From contig NZ_CP051774.1 of assembly GCF_012913485.1 (NCBI RefSeq), positions 372,001 to 436,000 on the forward strand: a stretch of 64,000 nt of DNA. The letters are read 5' to 3'. The stretch is from Luteolibacter luteus. GTDB taxonomy: Bacteria; Verrucomicrobiota; Verrucomicrobiia; Verrucomicrobiales; Akkermansiaceae. The notes under the pieces were generated by a model, which did not search any database, had not been told where the DNA came from, and saw nothing but the letters and a program-made list of their open reading frames with translations. This document shows, one piece after another, positions 40,162-49,425 of this stretch. Every line of letters starts with the position of its first letter. Position 1 is the stretch's first letter. Both the position numbers and the translations under genes were made by a program.

Positions 40162-43100
40162 TCAATTCATCAGCACGCGGAATTCATCCTGGGCGAGAGC
40201 CGTGGATTGCGAATGCATGAAGCTGGTGCGGAATTCGAGATGATCCAAGGCGAAGATCGGTGTCAGGGGTGGTGTCCAGCCATCCGCTCCCTCCACCTTT
40301 CCTTCGGAGGTGCGCAGCTTGCCCCCGCCGCGTTTCACCGCACAGAGCTTCCATGGCTGGTCGCCGTGGCGGTATTCCACCAGCATGGTGGCATCCGGCG
40401 GCAGTTCACCGCTGGCCTTCAGCTTGACCTGCTTCAAGCGCGGATGGTTGTAGGAGAAGGAATCCTCGGCCATCTCGACCGTCGGCAAGGCACCGACCTG
40501 GGCGATGATGTAATCCTCGATGTCCGGCGAGCCATTGCCGTTACCATCGCTGGAAGGATCCGCAACACCGGTCGAAGCAGCACCACCAAAGCGTACCCAG
40601 AGATCAAAATTCCCGCAATGCTGCAGCGGCACCCGTGCCAGACCGGACGCGGTGCCGATCCGGTCGACGAAGACCGCGCCGGCACCGACGATGCCACCCG
40701 AGTAGGTATCCAGCTCCACCAAGGGCGAGCGGGTCGCCACATCATGCAGGCTGGGGCTGGAGGTCATCCTCACGCCATCGGCTTCGGAAAAACCCATCAG
40801 CGGGAAGAAATCTCCTGGCATGGACTCGATGATCGGAGGCCGCTGGCCGCTGGGATCGATGCGGTGCGTCTTGTCGCCTTCGGAGACCAGCAGGTCTCCT
40901 CCCGGCTCCAGGTTCATGTAGAGGCCGAAGCCACCGCTCGGCTTGAGACCGGTGGGGCTGGTGAGAAGCTGCGCCTTCTTGAGGTTGGGCAACATCTTGA
41001 AGGCATACACCCCACCCACATATTCCCAGAGATCTTTTCCTCTGCCGCCGGGGTAGCGATAGAGGTGGGTCATGCCGGGGTAGCCGACGTAAAGCGTGTC
41101 TCCAGAGATCTCCATGGAGGTGCCGACGTTGTTCCCCACCATCTTCAACACCCCCGCCTGCTTGTAGTCGGAGCGGCGGTAGAGCTGCACTGCGCCAGGA
41201 ACGTTCGAGCCCTTGATCGTGGGATCGAAGCTGCTGCGCGAGCAAACCGCGAGGTAGTCGTCGGAGAAACGGATCATATCACCGAAGCCCGCGTAGGTGG
41301 ATCTCAGCGTGGTGCGGAGCTGGCCGGTCGCCTGCGAGTAGACGAAGATGGTGCGATACTTCGCGAGGATCTTCGGTGTGGTCTTCGGCAGATTGGGATA
41401 CTCCAACGCGGTGATGAAGAGATCCTTGCCGTCGCCATCGATGCTATTTCCGAAGCCGTTGTGCGTGAGGGTGGCAGGCGGCCAGATGGTTTGCAGGTGA
41501 GCACCCGTGGCCGCGTTGAAGACCTCCACACAACCGCGGCGGCGGCCTTCGGAGTCCTCTTCACCCGGGCTTCCCACGTAGAGTTTGTCCCCGATGATCT
41601 TCAATGCTCCGGCACTCAGGGATGAGTCCACGGAGGGATCTCCGACCAGGACCGAGCCCGCCTTCGGAGCGAAAGTTCCCGGCGTGGGATTCACGGCATC
41701 GATCTCGATCAGCTGGGCTCCCTGTGAAATCTCCAAGCGGAGCGGCATGACGCGGTCGGTGATGTCATAGCTGCGGAGCCAAACGGACTTCGCAACCATG
41801 CTGCCATCGGCGGGGACCGTGATCGACCCGCTTGGCTCGAAGGAAGGATCGAGGCGACTTCCAGGCCAGCCATCGGGTTTATTGAAAACCGACCACTTCC
41901 AGGTGAGGTCCACCCCGGCGTTCGAAGGCTCCATCAGATTGAATTCGAGGTGCCCGGAAAGCCCGCCTTCCGCCGGAGGATTTACCTTTATCGCCACGCC
42001 CGGGGTGCTGCGGATACCGCTGAAATCCCATGCTTGCTGGTGATAGTATTCCAGGAAGTGGTAGCGGACGCCTTCCGGAGTCGCCTTCAGGAAAGGATCC
42101 CGGCTGGAGCCGGTGCCGGGGCGTAGGCCCGTCATCAGGATCGTTTCCAGAACCGCGCCGGTGGCCGGTTCACTGACCTCCAGCTGAGGAGTCGCAGCCC
42201 AGGAATTCACGATGCGATAGCGCAAGCCGTCCCCCCCGATCAGATCGGTCGGCTCCATCACCGGCCAGCTCACGAACAGGGGTGGCTCCGGCACATAGCT
42301 GCGGGTCACGCCGCTGGCCTCGATCACGGCATAGCTGGAAGAACTCGGAACTACGATGGCTCCCGTAGCTTCGACAGCTTCCACGGAGATCGTCTCATGC
42401 CGCTCTGCGACCAAGTCACCCTGCAGGGTGATCACGAACTTCGCCTCGACCTCTCCCGGATTGATGACGACCTGTTCATCTTTCGCGAAATAATCGGAGC
42501 TTCCCGCGGAGCCACCGCTGCGGGTCCGCACGCGCACGCGGACCTGCTCCGTTGCAGGGCGATCCAGCCGTACCGGCACTTCGACAAGGCCGGAGACTTC
42601 GCTTCCCCTGCCCTCGCCGAGCTTCACCACGGGCGAGGCAGTCGTTGCACCGTCCACCACGCTTGGAGCTCCGCCCCATGTCGTTGAAACGAAAAGCTGC
42701 GACTGATCCAGACCATGGATTTCCGCACCGGTAGCCACGCGATCGCAGGTCACCGTTTCGGAGTCCATGAGATTGAAGTGAAGGGCGATGGGAGAATTCC
42801 CCTGACCTTCCCCATAGAAGCTACCGCGGATCCAAGCGCCTTCCGGGCTGGAGGTGAGGATGCCACCGTTCGAATCCAAGGCACCCCGCAAGGGATTCAT
42901 GCCCGGCGTGTAGGCGGGCGGCAATGTCACCGGGATTCCCGCTGCCTGCCCCGGAAGCAGCAGCAAGGGTCCGGCATTGTTTCCATACACCAGTACCTTT
43001 CCATTACAGACGGCGGCGATTTTCGTGAAGCCCCCTGCATAGGTCCAGGTGCCGGTTTGACCGGTAGTAAGGTTTCGCCAGATTACCGTGTCCTGGCCAT

Positions 43101-43665
43101 TCGAGTGAGTCACCCAGGCAAGCTCGCTGCCGTTGATCTTCGAGTCGTGGGCATACGGCGAAGCCTGCACAGGGATCGTGAAGGGATCACCGAGCCGGGG
43201 ATGCACCTGGATCTCGCCGGTTGCGAACCCCACATAGAAGTCCCCGGAGACCGCGAAGTTCAAAGCATGGAGATCCGACCACAGCACGGCACCGCTCTGC
43301 GCATCCACGATCGTCCGGGTCGGCATCCCTCCTTGGACGGGCACTTGGAATTCCAACATCCCGTTCTCGCAGCTCAGCGGCCAGATGGCGAAAGGCAGAT
43401 GATTCGGCGCTTGCTGCCAATCCTGCAGGTTGTTGTTCCAGCGGTAGCACTTGGCGATGGTCGCGGCCTGATAAGGATCCACGGGCGTGGCCTTGATCAG
43501 GCAGAGATCCCCCGTAACCAGGCCCGAGTATTGATTGGTGAACTCCGGAGGGAGAGGGCGCGAGGGCAACGCTTCCCGTGGCAGCGACGGGGCCGCGGCG
43601 GTGACGACCTGGGCGGGAGCGAGCAGAAGCGCGAGAAAAGCGGTCGGGAGGAGCGGATGGGGCAT
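40162..43665 (-). CDS. Giant secreted protein with Calx-beta and FG-GAP-like repeats (1167 aa)
   Basis: The ATG at 43663-43665 gives a clean signal peptide (LLPTAFLALLLAPAQVVTAA); the frame remains open upstream, but that part is not protein-like. Residues ~30-340 resemble a beta-propeller (WRNLTTGQTGTWTY, NGKVLVYG). A Calx-beta module lies at ~350-450 (VSGLVEVPVRLD, DYFAKDEQVVINPGEVEAKF). FG-GAP/integrin-like repeats occupy ~670-960 (KLYVGSPGEED, NGFGNSIDGDGKDLFI). The last ~150 residues form a separate domain. Such proteins are usually surface adhesins. No anchor is visible. It stops 15 bp from the end of the convergent GSDH-like gene. Confidence 0.82.
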   Translation of the reverse strand: MPHPLLPTAFLALLLAPAQVVTAAAPSLPREALPSRPLPPEFTNQYSGLVTGDLCLIKATPVDPYQAATIAKCYRWNNNLQDWQQAPNHLPFAIWPLSCENGMLEFQVPVQGGMPTRTIVDAQSGAVLWSDLHALNFAVSGDFYVGFATGEIQVHPRLGDPFTIPVQASPYAHDSKINGSELAWVTHSNGQDTVIWRNLTTGQTGTWTYAGGFTKIAAVCNGKVLVYGNNAGPLLLLPGQAAGIPVTLPPAYTPGMNPLRGALDSNGGILTSSPEGAWIRGSFYGEGQGNSPIALHFNLMDSETVTCDRVATGAEIHGLDQSQLFVSTTWGGAPSVVDGATTASPVVKLGEGRGSEVSGLVEVPVRLDRPATEQVRVRVRTRSGGSAGSSDYFAKDEQVVINPGEVEAKFVITLQGDLVAERHETISVEAVEATGAIVVPSSSSYAVIEASGVTRSYVPEPPLFVSWPVMEPTDLIGGDGLRYRIVNSWAATPQLEVSEPATGAVLETILMTGLRPGTGSSRDPFLKATPEGVRYHFLEYYHQQAWDFSGIRSTPGVAIKVNPPAEGGLSGHLEFNLMEPSNAGVDLTWKWSVFNKPDGWPGSRLDPSFEPSGSITVPADGSMVAKSVWLRSYDITDRVMPLRLEISQGAQLIEIDAVNPTPGTFAPKAGSVLVGDPSVDSSLSAGALKIIGDKLYVGSPGEEDSEGRRRGCVEVFNAATGAHLQTIWPPATLTHNGFGNSIDGDGKDLFITALEYPNLPKTTPKILAKYRTIFVYSQATGQLRTTLRSTYAGFGDMIRFSDDYLAVCSRSSFDPTIKGSNVPGAVQLYRRSDYKQAGVLKMVGNNVGTSMEISGDTLYVGYPGMTHLYRYPGGRGKDLWEYVGGVYAFKMLPNLKKAQLLTSPTGLKPSGGFGLYMNLEPGGDLLVSEGDKTHRIDPSGQRPPIIESMPGDFFPLMGFSEADGVRMTSSPSLHDVATRSPLVELDTYSGGIVGAGAVFVDRIGTASGLARVPLQHCGNFDLWVRFGGAASTGVADPSSDGNGNGSPDIEDYIIAQVGALPTVEMAEDSFSYNHPRLKQVKLKASGELPPDATMLVEYRHGDQPWKLCAVKRGGGKLRTSEGKVEGADGWTPPLTPIFALDHLEFRTSFMHSQSTALAQDEFRVLMN

Positions 43666-43863
43666 GGAGAAGTGCTGCTTATCTAGCAGGTAAAAACCGC
43701 AGCACAACATGGAATCATTTCCCCACAAAATCTTCACATTGGGATGACTCCTACAGTGGCCGGGGATCGCGGGGAAGATAGCGACAACATGCTTGGCTTC
43801 CCTACGTATTCCAACTAGGCTCAACTTAGTGTCCCACCCCGCGCCCACGTTTCTCCCTCCTCC

Positions 43864-44241
43864 ATGAATCCGCGGATCCTCTATGTCGTCGCCCGAATTC
43901 TCATCGCCAGTGTGTTTGTCGGCCTCGGTATCGAACGCTTGTTGGGAGCTGCGGGAGTTCTGATCGACCGGGGGGCGGCGACGGTGCCAGGCATCCTCTT
44001 CGCCAGCTTCGAGCTGGCCGCCGGCCTTGCGATCATGTTCGGCTTTCAGGTAGCGCGGATTTCCTTGTTGATGGCGGTCTTCCTCGCGGTGGATGCCTTC
44101 GTGGCCCATCCCTTTTGGAGATACGGTGGCCTCGAACAGCACGGCCAGTTGCTGCATTTCCTGAAAAACGTCTCCGCGATCGGCGGGCTGCTGCTTCTCT
44201 CTTGGATTGATGCCACCCAGGCGAGAGAATCGCGCTCGTGA
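43864..44241 (+). CDS. DoxX family membrane protein
   Basis: A 125-aa protein with four hydrophobic helices: LYVVARILIASVFVGLGIERL (~6-26), ILFASFELAAGLAIMFGF, ISLLMAVFLAVDAFVAHPFW and LLHFLKNVSAIGGLLLL. The R-x-x-x-x...G-x-x-R/K pattern of the first helix and HPFW followed by FLKN are typical of DoxX. Members are inner-membrane proteins linked to redox or thiol stress, with no assigned reaction. Its stop codon overlaps the start of the LtrA gene, so they are translated together. Confidence 0.88.
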   Translation: MNPRILYVVARILIASVFVGLGIERLLGAAGVLIDRGAATVPGILFASFELAAGLAIMFGFQVARISLLMAVFLAVDAFVAHPFWRYGGLEQHGQLLHFLKNVSAIGGLLLLSWIDATQARESRS

Positions 44242-45404
44242 TGGCGGAACGCGACCTGCTGAGGACCAAGAAGGGACATGAGGCCGACAAGGTCTCCTTC
44301 GTCGAGCTTTTCTTCGATCTTGTCTTTGTCTTTGCGGTCACGCAGCTCTCCCACGCGCTCATCGGTCATTTCTCGCCACTGGGCGGACTACAGACCCTGA
44401 TGCTGCTGCTGGCGGTCTGGTGGGTGTGGATCTTCACCGCATGGGTGACCAATTGGCTGGATCCCGAAAAGCTGCCCGTGCGGATCGCGATCCTGGTGAT
44501 GATGGTGCTGGGACTGGTGCTCTCCGCATCTCTGCCGGGTGCCTTTGCCGAACGCGGGCTCGTTTTCGCCGCGGCCCATGTCTCTCTTCAGGTGGGCCGG
44601 AGCCTCTTCTTCCTCTGGGCGGTGAAGGGGCATCCAACGCAGGTCCTCAATTTCCAGCGGATCCTCGCTTGGATGAGCACGGCTGCGGTGTTCTGGATCA
44701 TAGGTGGCCTGGCCGAGCCTACCGCGAGGATGGGCTGGTGGGCGTTGGCACTGGGCATCGAATACATTTCACCCTCGATGGGGTTTGCCACCCCCGGCCT
44801 GGGCAGGGCTTCCGCAAAGGAATGGGATGTCTCCGGACACCATCTGGCGGAACGCTGCGGACTTTTCATCATCATCGCCTTGGGCGAGTCGATCCTCGTG
44901 ACCGGAGCGACTTTCAGCGGCTTGGCATGGAGCGGCCCGGTAATCGCCGCCTTCGCCGCATCGGTGATCGGCAGCATCACGATGTGGTGGCTCTACTTCG
45001 ACACCGCGTCCGACTTCGGGACGAAGGTGATTTCTTCCGCGGAGAATCCCGGCCACCTGGCCCGGCTGGCCTACACCTACCTGCATCTCTTTCTGGTAGC
45101 CGCGATCATTCTCACCGCGGTGGGAGATGAGTTCGTACTGGCTCACCCCACGGGCCACTCCTCGCTGCAGACCGCCATCGCAGTGCTGGGGAGTGCCGCG
45201 CTGTATCTGTTAGGGAGCCTCGTCTTCAAGCGGGCGATCTCCGGAAAGGCACCGTTTTCCCACCTCACCGCCATCGCGGTCCTAGGGCTCCTGGTTCCGG
45301 CGGCATCGCATCTGGAGCCATGGGTCCTCACGAGTCTCTCCACGCTGGTTCTTTGCGGCGTCGCGGCATGGGAGAGATTCGCGCACTGCCTGCGCGAGGA
45401 GTAG
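44241..45404 (+). CDS. Low temperature requirement protein A (LtrA) family membrane protein
   Basis: A 387-aa integral membrane protein. The ATG at 44241 shares a base with the TGA of DoxX; a GTG three bases upstream is also possible. The family signature VSFVELFFDLVFVFAVTQLSH lies at ~18-38, followed by about ten hydrophobic segments and the conserved HLAERCGLFIIIALGESIL around ~205-223. LtrA was named from Listeria for growth at low temperature; its transport or enzymatic role is unknown. Together with DoxX it forms a two-gene membrane unit. Confidence 0.9.
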   Translation: MAERDLLRTKKGHEADKVSFVELFFDLVFVFAVTQLSHALIGHFSPLGGLQTLMLLLAVWWVWIFTAWVTNWLDPEKLPVRIAILVMMVLGLVLSASLPGAFAERGLVFAAAHVSLQVGRSLFFLWAVKGHPTQVLNFQRILAWMSTAAVFWIIGGLAEPTARMGWWALALGIEYISPSMGFATPGLGRASAKEWDVSGHHLAERCGLFIIIALGESILVTGATFSGLAWSGPVIAAFAASVIGSITMWWLYFDTASDFGTKVISSAENPGHLARLAYTYLHLFLVAAIILTAVGDEFVLAHPTGHSSLQTAIAVLGSAALYLLGSLVFKRAISGKAPFSHLTAIAVLGLLVPAASHLEPWVLTSLSTLVLCGVAAWERFAHCLREE

Positions 45405-45416
45405 CGAGAGCCTTCC

Positions 45417-45938
45417 TCAGACCTCGCGCCGATACCGCAACTCGTGCAGCGTGAAACCGGGGCGTTCCTTGGTCTTCTCCGCTCCATCGGGCTCGAAGCC
45501 GGCGGCAGCATAGAAGCGCTTCGCCCGCTCATTCGTGGCGAGCACCCACAAGGTGATCATCACGAATCCATGATCCCGCGCGTGGTCAATGGCAGCGCTG
45601 ATCAGACTCCTCCCCGCCCCACTGCCCCATGCGCAGGGCTCGACATAGATTGCCGCGATCTCCGCAATCTCCGGCGGCGCGGCAGTATCCCTGGAAGGCA
45701 GGACATCACAAAAGCCGACCACGTGGGCATCCTTCTGGGCAAGGAAGACCACCCCGTCCGGACCGGCCACGATGCGCTTCCACACCAAGGCCCTCTCCAA
45801 GGGATCAAGACCATCGAGAAACGCATCCGGCATCAGGCCACGGTAGGCCGCCTGCCAGGTCTTCACCTGGATCTCAGCGATACGAGCCGCATCGCAGTCC
45901 GACGCCTTTCGAACCAGATATGGCGAGGTCTCCGGCAT
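45417..45938 (-). CDS. GNAT family N-acetyltransferase
   Basis: A 173-residue acetyl-CoA-dependent acyltransferase. GNAT motif A is visible as IAAIYVEPCAWGSGAGRSLI (~91-110, with the R/Q-x-x-G-x-G/A pattern as GSGAG), and motif B as VLATNERAKRFYAAAGFEPDG (~131-151). The N-terminus (LVRKASDCDAARIAEIQVKTW) is typical. The acceptor could be a small amine, an antibiotic or a ribosomal protein; nothing in the neighbourhood decides it. It is convergent with ltrA, 12 bp away. Confidence 0.88.
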   Translation of the reverse strand: MPETSPYLVRKASDCDAARIAEIQVKTWQAAYRGLMPDAFLDGLDPLERALVWKRIVAGPDGVVFLAQKDAHVVGFCDVLPSRDTAAPPEIAEIAAIYVEPCAWGSGAGRSLISAAIDHARDHGFVMITLWVLATNERAKRFYAAAGFEPDGAEKTKERPGFTLHELRYRREV

Positions 45939-45994
45939 ATTCCCGATCTTTGCCGGATTTTATGCGCGATGTAAACTCCCACTTCCGGGGGAAT

Positions 45995-46927
45995 TCAGCG
46001 GTGCTGCTCGAAAAGCCACTCGTGCAATTTGACATCCGCATAGACCCGGCCGGCGATGCCGTGATCGCCGTCCTCGTATTCGGTGTATTTCACGTCACTT
46101 TTCTCCTTCTTCAGCGCCTCCACCATCCGCTGGCTTTGCTCTGGCTTCACCGTCTCATCCTTCGCTCCGTGGAAGACCCAGATCGGCACCTTTTTATAGA
46201 TCTCCGCCTTGTTCGGGTCCCCGCCCCCGGCGATCGGCACCCCGGCGGCAAAAAGCTTGGGCTCCTCGCCGAGGAGATGGAAAGTGCCATAGCCGCCCAT
46301 CGAGTATCCGGTCAGGTAGATCCGCTTCTTGTCGACCGCGAGGTTCTTCACGAGATCATCGATAATCTCCAGTACCGCGGCGCTGTTCTCGCCATCCCAC
46401 GACCCCTCCTTCGTGCACTGCGGCGCGATGATGAAACAGGGCCGCTTCCGATAGTTGTCCTCTTGGGAAAATGAACGGGCGTCGCCCGGCTCATCGGGCG
46501 TCATCACATCACCATTGCGGCCGTGCAGATAAATCACCAGCGGATAGCCTTTTTCATCCGCGCCACGCAGCTTCCGCGCCCCATAGAGGCGATAGGAAAG
46601 CCCGTGGCCCTCGGTCCGCAGCCACTCACCGGTGAGCAGCTTGGAAAAGGGATTGTCCTTGTCCGCCTTTGCCGCCTGCGCAGCCTCCCCTTCGGCTTGC
46701 TTCGCCACCCAATCGCGATCCTCTGCCGAAAGCGTATCCAGCGCGATGGTGAAGATCTTCTGGTCGCTCTTGCGGCGGATGGTCACCTTGCCGTCCTTCG
46801 AGCTCACGTATTCCGCGACGATCGTCTTCCCGCCATCGGAGGTCTTCCACTCCCGCGCCTCGGCGGCATTCGAAAGCGGTGACAAGGCGGCAAGGCCTAA
46901 AGAAATCGCGAACAGGAGGGCTTTCAT
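45995..46927 (-). CDS. Secreted SHD1-domain alpha/beta-hydrolase (esterase/PHB-depolymerase type)
   Basis: A 310-aa exported protein. After the signal peptide (ISLGLAALSPLSNAAEA) comes an SHD1-like module (~25-75, REWKTSDGGKTIVAEYVSSK), a small beta domain found in verrucomicrobial and planctomycetal secreted proteins. The hydrolase domain (~85-308) shows PLVIYLHGRNGD, the nucleophile elbow GYSMGGYGTF with catalytic Ser (~206), Asp in WVFHGAKDETV and His in EDGDHGI. This is the catalytic triad of feruloyl- or acetyl-esterase-like and prolyl-oligopeptidase-related enzymes. It likely acts on polysaccharide ester decorations or small peptides; the exact substrate is unknown. Confidence 0.85.
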   Translation of the reverse strand: MKALLFAISLGLAALSPLSNAAEAREWKTSDGGKTIVAEYVSSKDGKVTIRRKSDQKIFTIALDTLSAEDRDWVAKQAEGEAAQAAKADKDNPFSKLLTGEWLRTEGHGLSYRLYGARKLRGADEKGYPLVIYLHGRNGDVMTPDEPGDARSFSQEDNYRKRPCFIIAPQCTKEGSWDGENSAAVLEIIDDLVKNLAVDKKRIYLTGYSMGGYGTFHLLGEEPKLFAAGVPIAGGGDPNKAEIYKKVPIWVFHGAKDETVKPEQSQRMVEALKKEKSDVKYTEYEDGDHGIAGRVYADVKLHEWLFEQHR

Positions 46928-46984
46928 CGCCTAGCATCATCCTGCGTCCTGACACCCGCGCAATACCGCATCGCGGCACCACGC

Positions 46985-47518
46985 TCAGCCTTCGCGGGAG
47001 CCATCGATACGTTCGGAAAGCTCCCTGCGAGCCGCCTCGTAGTCTGCTACCGCGCTCTGGTAGCTACTGGCCTTCATGTAGCCCGAAACCGCGCTCCAAA
47101 TCCCGAGCCCGATCGCGATAAGACCGACCAAGCCGAACATGCCTGATCTCGCCATCTGAGAAACAGATCCTAAAATCATCACTCCGATGATGCTGAAGAC
47201 GATACCGGAGATCACGCTACCCACCGTACTCGGGATGTAGCGATGCCCGTTCTTCGAAGTCTGCATGAAGCTCTCCCGACGGACGGCCCACTCGCGATCG
47301 AGCCGCTCGAGATCGTTCTGCAGTTCGATCACCCGCAGATTCCCGGCCATGCGACAGGTGGTCTGCTCGATCTTCTCCATCAGCCGCGTGTGCGTGACGC
47401 TGGTATCATGGACGATTTCCAGTTTCGCATGGCAGTAGTTGCAGGTGGCGAAGCGGACCGATTCATCGATCTGCAAATCGGCACCACAGCCCTGGCAGCA
47501 CACACGCGAAACTTTCAT
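46985..47518 (-). CDS. Zinc-ribbon membrane protein, unknown function (177 aa)
   Basis: The N-terminus contains a CCQGC (~7-11) and CNYC (~26-29) pair, forming a zinc ribbon. A coiled-coil helix follows (~45-80, RVIELQNDLERLDREWAVRRE), then two adjacent transmembrane helices (~98-115 VGSVISGIVFSIIGVMIL and ~128-145 LVGLIAIGLGIWSAVSGY), and a short charged tail (YEAARRELSERID). The topology would put the zinc finger in the cytoplasm. No function can be assigned. It is transcribed in the same direction as the SHD1 esterase, 57 bp upstream of it. Confidence 0.75.
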   Translation of the reverse strand: MKVSRVCCQGCGADLQIDESVRFATCNYCHAKLEIVHDTSVTHTRLMEKIEQTTCRMAGNLRVIELQNDLERLDREWAVRRESFMQTSKNGHRYIPSTVGSVISGIVFSIIGVMILGSVSQMARSGMFGLVGLIAIGLGIWSAVSGYMKASSYQSAVADYEAARRELSERIDGSREG

Positions 47519-47598
47519 CTCGGCGCATCATGAAAAATCCGCGCCGATCCTGCACATGGAAAATCGCGGGGAGTGTGGAATGCGCTCGCTCGCCCGCC

Positions 47599-49425
47599 CT
47601 ATCCGCTCATCGCGCTCATCTGCCGCATGATGTCATTCATCGTGAGCCATCCGATCAGCTTCCCCGGCTGCGCGGTGGAAACCACGGGCACATGGGAGAG
47701 ATTCGCCTCGATCATCTTCTGGGCGGCACTACGGATCGACAGGTCCGTCGGCAGCGTGAATAGCTCCCGACCACCGATCAGAGCGGCGACATCCGGCGCT
47801 TCGCGATGCCGCTCCAGTTCGGCCCGGGTCACCACCCCGGCTAGCTGTCCATCCATCCCCAACACCGGATAGGCCCGATATTCGCAGCCAGCCGCCACCG
47901 CCCGGTGGAGTGCCGCTACAGGGGGCTCGCTGGAAAAAAGCGGAAAGACATCATAGGTCATGATGGCTTGGACCGGCAGCTTGCTGTAGTCCTGCGAGCC
48001 GCGATAAGCAGGCAGCCTCCGCAGGTTCACGCCATCCTGCAGGAGCAAGGCATCATAGATGCCCACCGGCTGGAGCTTTCGCGCGATCTGCCAGGCAAGC
48101 ATGTTCCCCGCCATCAGCGGCAGGATCAGCGAGTAATTCCCCGTCATCTCGAAGATGATCAGCAAAGAGGTGATCGGGCAGCGGATCACGGCGGCGAAGA
48201 ATGCCCCCATGCCGAGCAGCACGCAGCCTCCGATGACCCGGGCATCCTCCGGAAAAAGTGGCAGCCAGTTTCCCGGATGCACCACCGAGGTCAGAAGCAA
48301 CCCGATCAGCCCTCCCAGCATGCCGCCGAGGAAGAGCGTCGGCGAGAATAGCCCCCCCGAACCACCGCTCGAATAGGCAACCACTACCGCGAGAAATTTG
48401 AAGACTAGCAAGATGACGAGGACTCCCGCACCCAGTTTGAACTCGAAGGCGGCCTGCAAGCTATCATAGCCGATGCTGAAAACGGAGCTGCGCGGATCAC
48501 CGGCCTGCAAGGTGAGGAAGTAAGCAGCCAGCGCAAGCGCCCCGCACGCAAGCCCGCCCACGGCAGGATTGATCCACGAACATCCGAAAGGACGCAGCGC
48601 GAACCAGCTTCGCAACTTGAGCACGCTACTCGCGAAGAGATGACCTGATGATCCCGCGAGCAGCCCGAGCGGCAGAGCCACCAGCATCCAAGGTGCAGTC
48701 TTGAAGTCCTGAAAAATCTTCGCGGGCAGAATCGGCTCTTCGCCGAGAATCCCGCGCGAGATCGCGGCGGCGACCACTACGGCCACCACCATCCCGCCTA
48801 ACGCCTTCATTGAGAAATTGTCGAGCAGCTCCTCGAACACGAAGGTCAAGGCGGAGAGCGGTGCATTGAAGGCCGCGGCAATGCCTGCCGCCACTCCCAC
48901 CGGCAGCATCGCCTGCACCCGGGCAGGATCGCGGAAGGCCCATCGCCCGATGCGGGAGGAAATCGCGGCACTCAGGTGCACCGTCGGACCTTCACGCCCG
49001 AGGCTGTTCCCTAAGCCCACATAGAGTGCCCCGAGCACGAAGCGGCAAATGCCTGCCCGGGTGGATACCTTTCCACCATGGTTGTAGTAGGCGGCCTTGG
49101 TCTCTGGGATCCCGCTGCCCGATGCTTCGGAAGATACAAAGCGGACGGCAAGTCCCACCAGCAAGCCGGCCAGAGCAGGAGCCGCGAGCAGCACCGTACA
49201 AAAGCCTGGCGTCCCCATGCTGCGGGCGAAGTGCCACAGCGATTCAAAAAGCCCGTGGATCGCCAGATGAAATGCCACCGCGGCCAGACCACAGGCGGCT
49301 CCCGCGGCGAGGCACAGCATCAGGAAGCGCTGCCCATCACTGAAGCGCATCCGCAGCCAATCGGCCGCGGTGGTCCGCGCTCCCTCGTTGACAGGAAGGC
49401 CTGCGGCAATGGGGCTAGATGGCAT
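47599..49425 (-). CDS. ClC chloride channel/transporter with C-terminal CBS pair
   Basis: A 608-aa ClC-family protein (ATG at 49423-49425; an in-frame ATG 42 bp upstream is possible). About 18 membrane helices occupy ~35-455. Signature loops are visible: GSGIPETKA (~115), GREGPTVHLSA (~150, with the gating Glu), GGSGGLFSPTLFLGG (~365) and a later N-x-x-G region. The C-terminal ~130 residues form two CBS domains (VQAIMTYDVFPLFSSEPPVAA, LPTDLSIRSAAQKMIEANLSHVPVV). It moves Cl- or exchanges Cl-/H+. Its start overlaps the end of the GH100-like gene by 11 bp, joining it to the sugar cluster. Confidence 0.93.
   Translation of the reverse strand: MPSSPIAAGLPVNEGARTTAADWLRMRFSDGQRFLMLCLAAGAACGLAAVAFHLAIHGLFESLWHFARSMGTPGFCTVLLAAPALAGLLVGLAVRFVSSEASGSGIPETKAAYYNHGGKVSTRAGICRFVLGALYVGLGNSLGREGPTVHLSAAISSRIGRWAFRDPARVQAMLPVGVAAGIAAAFNAPLSALTFVFEELLDNFSMKALGGMVVAVVVAAAISRGILGEEPILPAKIFQDFKTAPWMLVALPLGLLAGSSGHLFASSVLKLRSWFALRPFGCSWINPAVGGLACGALALAAYFLTLQAGDPRSSVFSIGYDSLQAAFEFKLGAGVLVILLVFKFLAVVVAYSSGGSGGLFSPTLFLGGMLGGLIGLLLTSVVHPGNWLPLFPEDARVIGGCVLLGMGAFFAAVIRCPITSLLIIFEMTGNYSLILPLMAGNMLAWQIARKLQPVGIYDALLLQDGVNLRRLPAYRGSQDYSKLPVQAIMTYDVFPLFSSEPPVAALHRAVAAGCEYRAYPVLGMDGQLAGVVTRAELERHREAPDVAALIGGRELFTLPTDLSIRSAAQKMIEANLSHVPVVSTAQPGKLIGWLTMNDIMRQMSAMSG

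Noticed and set aside
40207-41625. 472-codon plus-strand frame opposite the Calx-beta/FG-GAP protein
   Set aside because: Shadow; lacks any motif, whereas the minus frame has a signal peptide and domain repeats.
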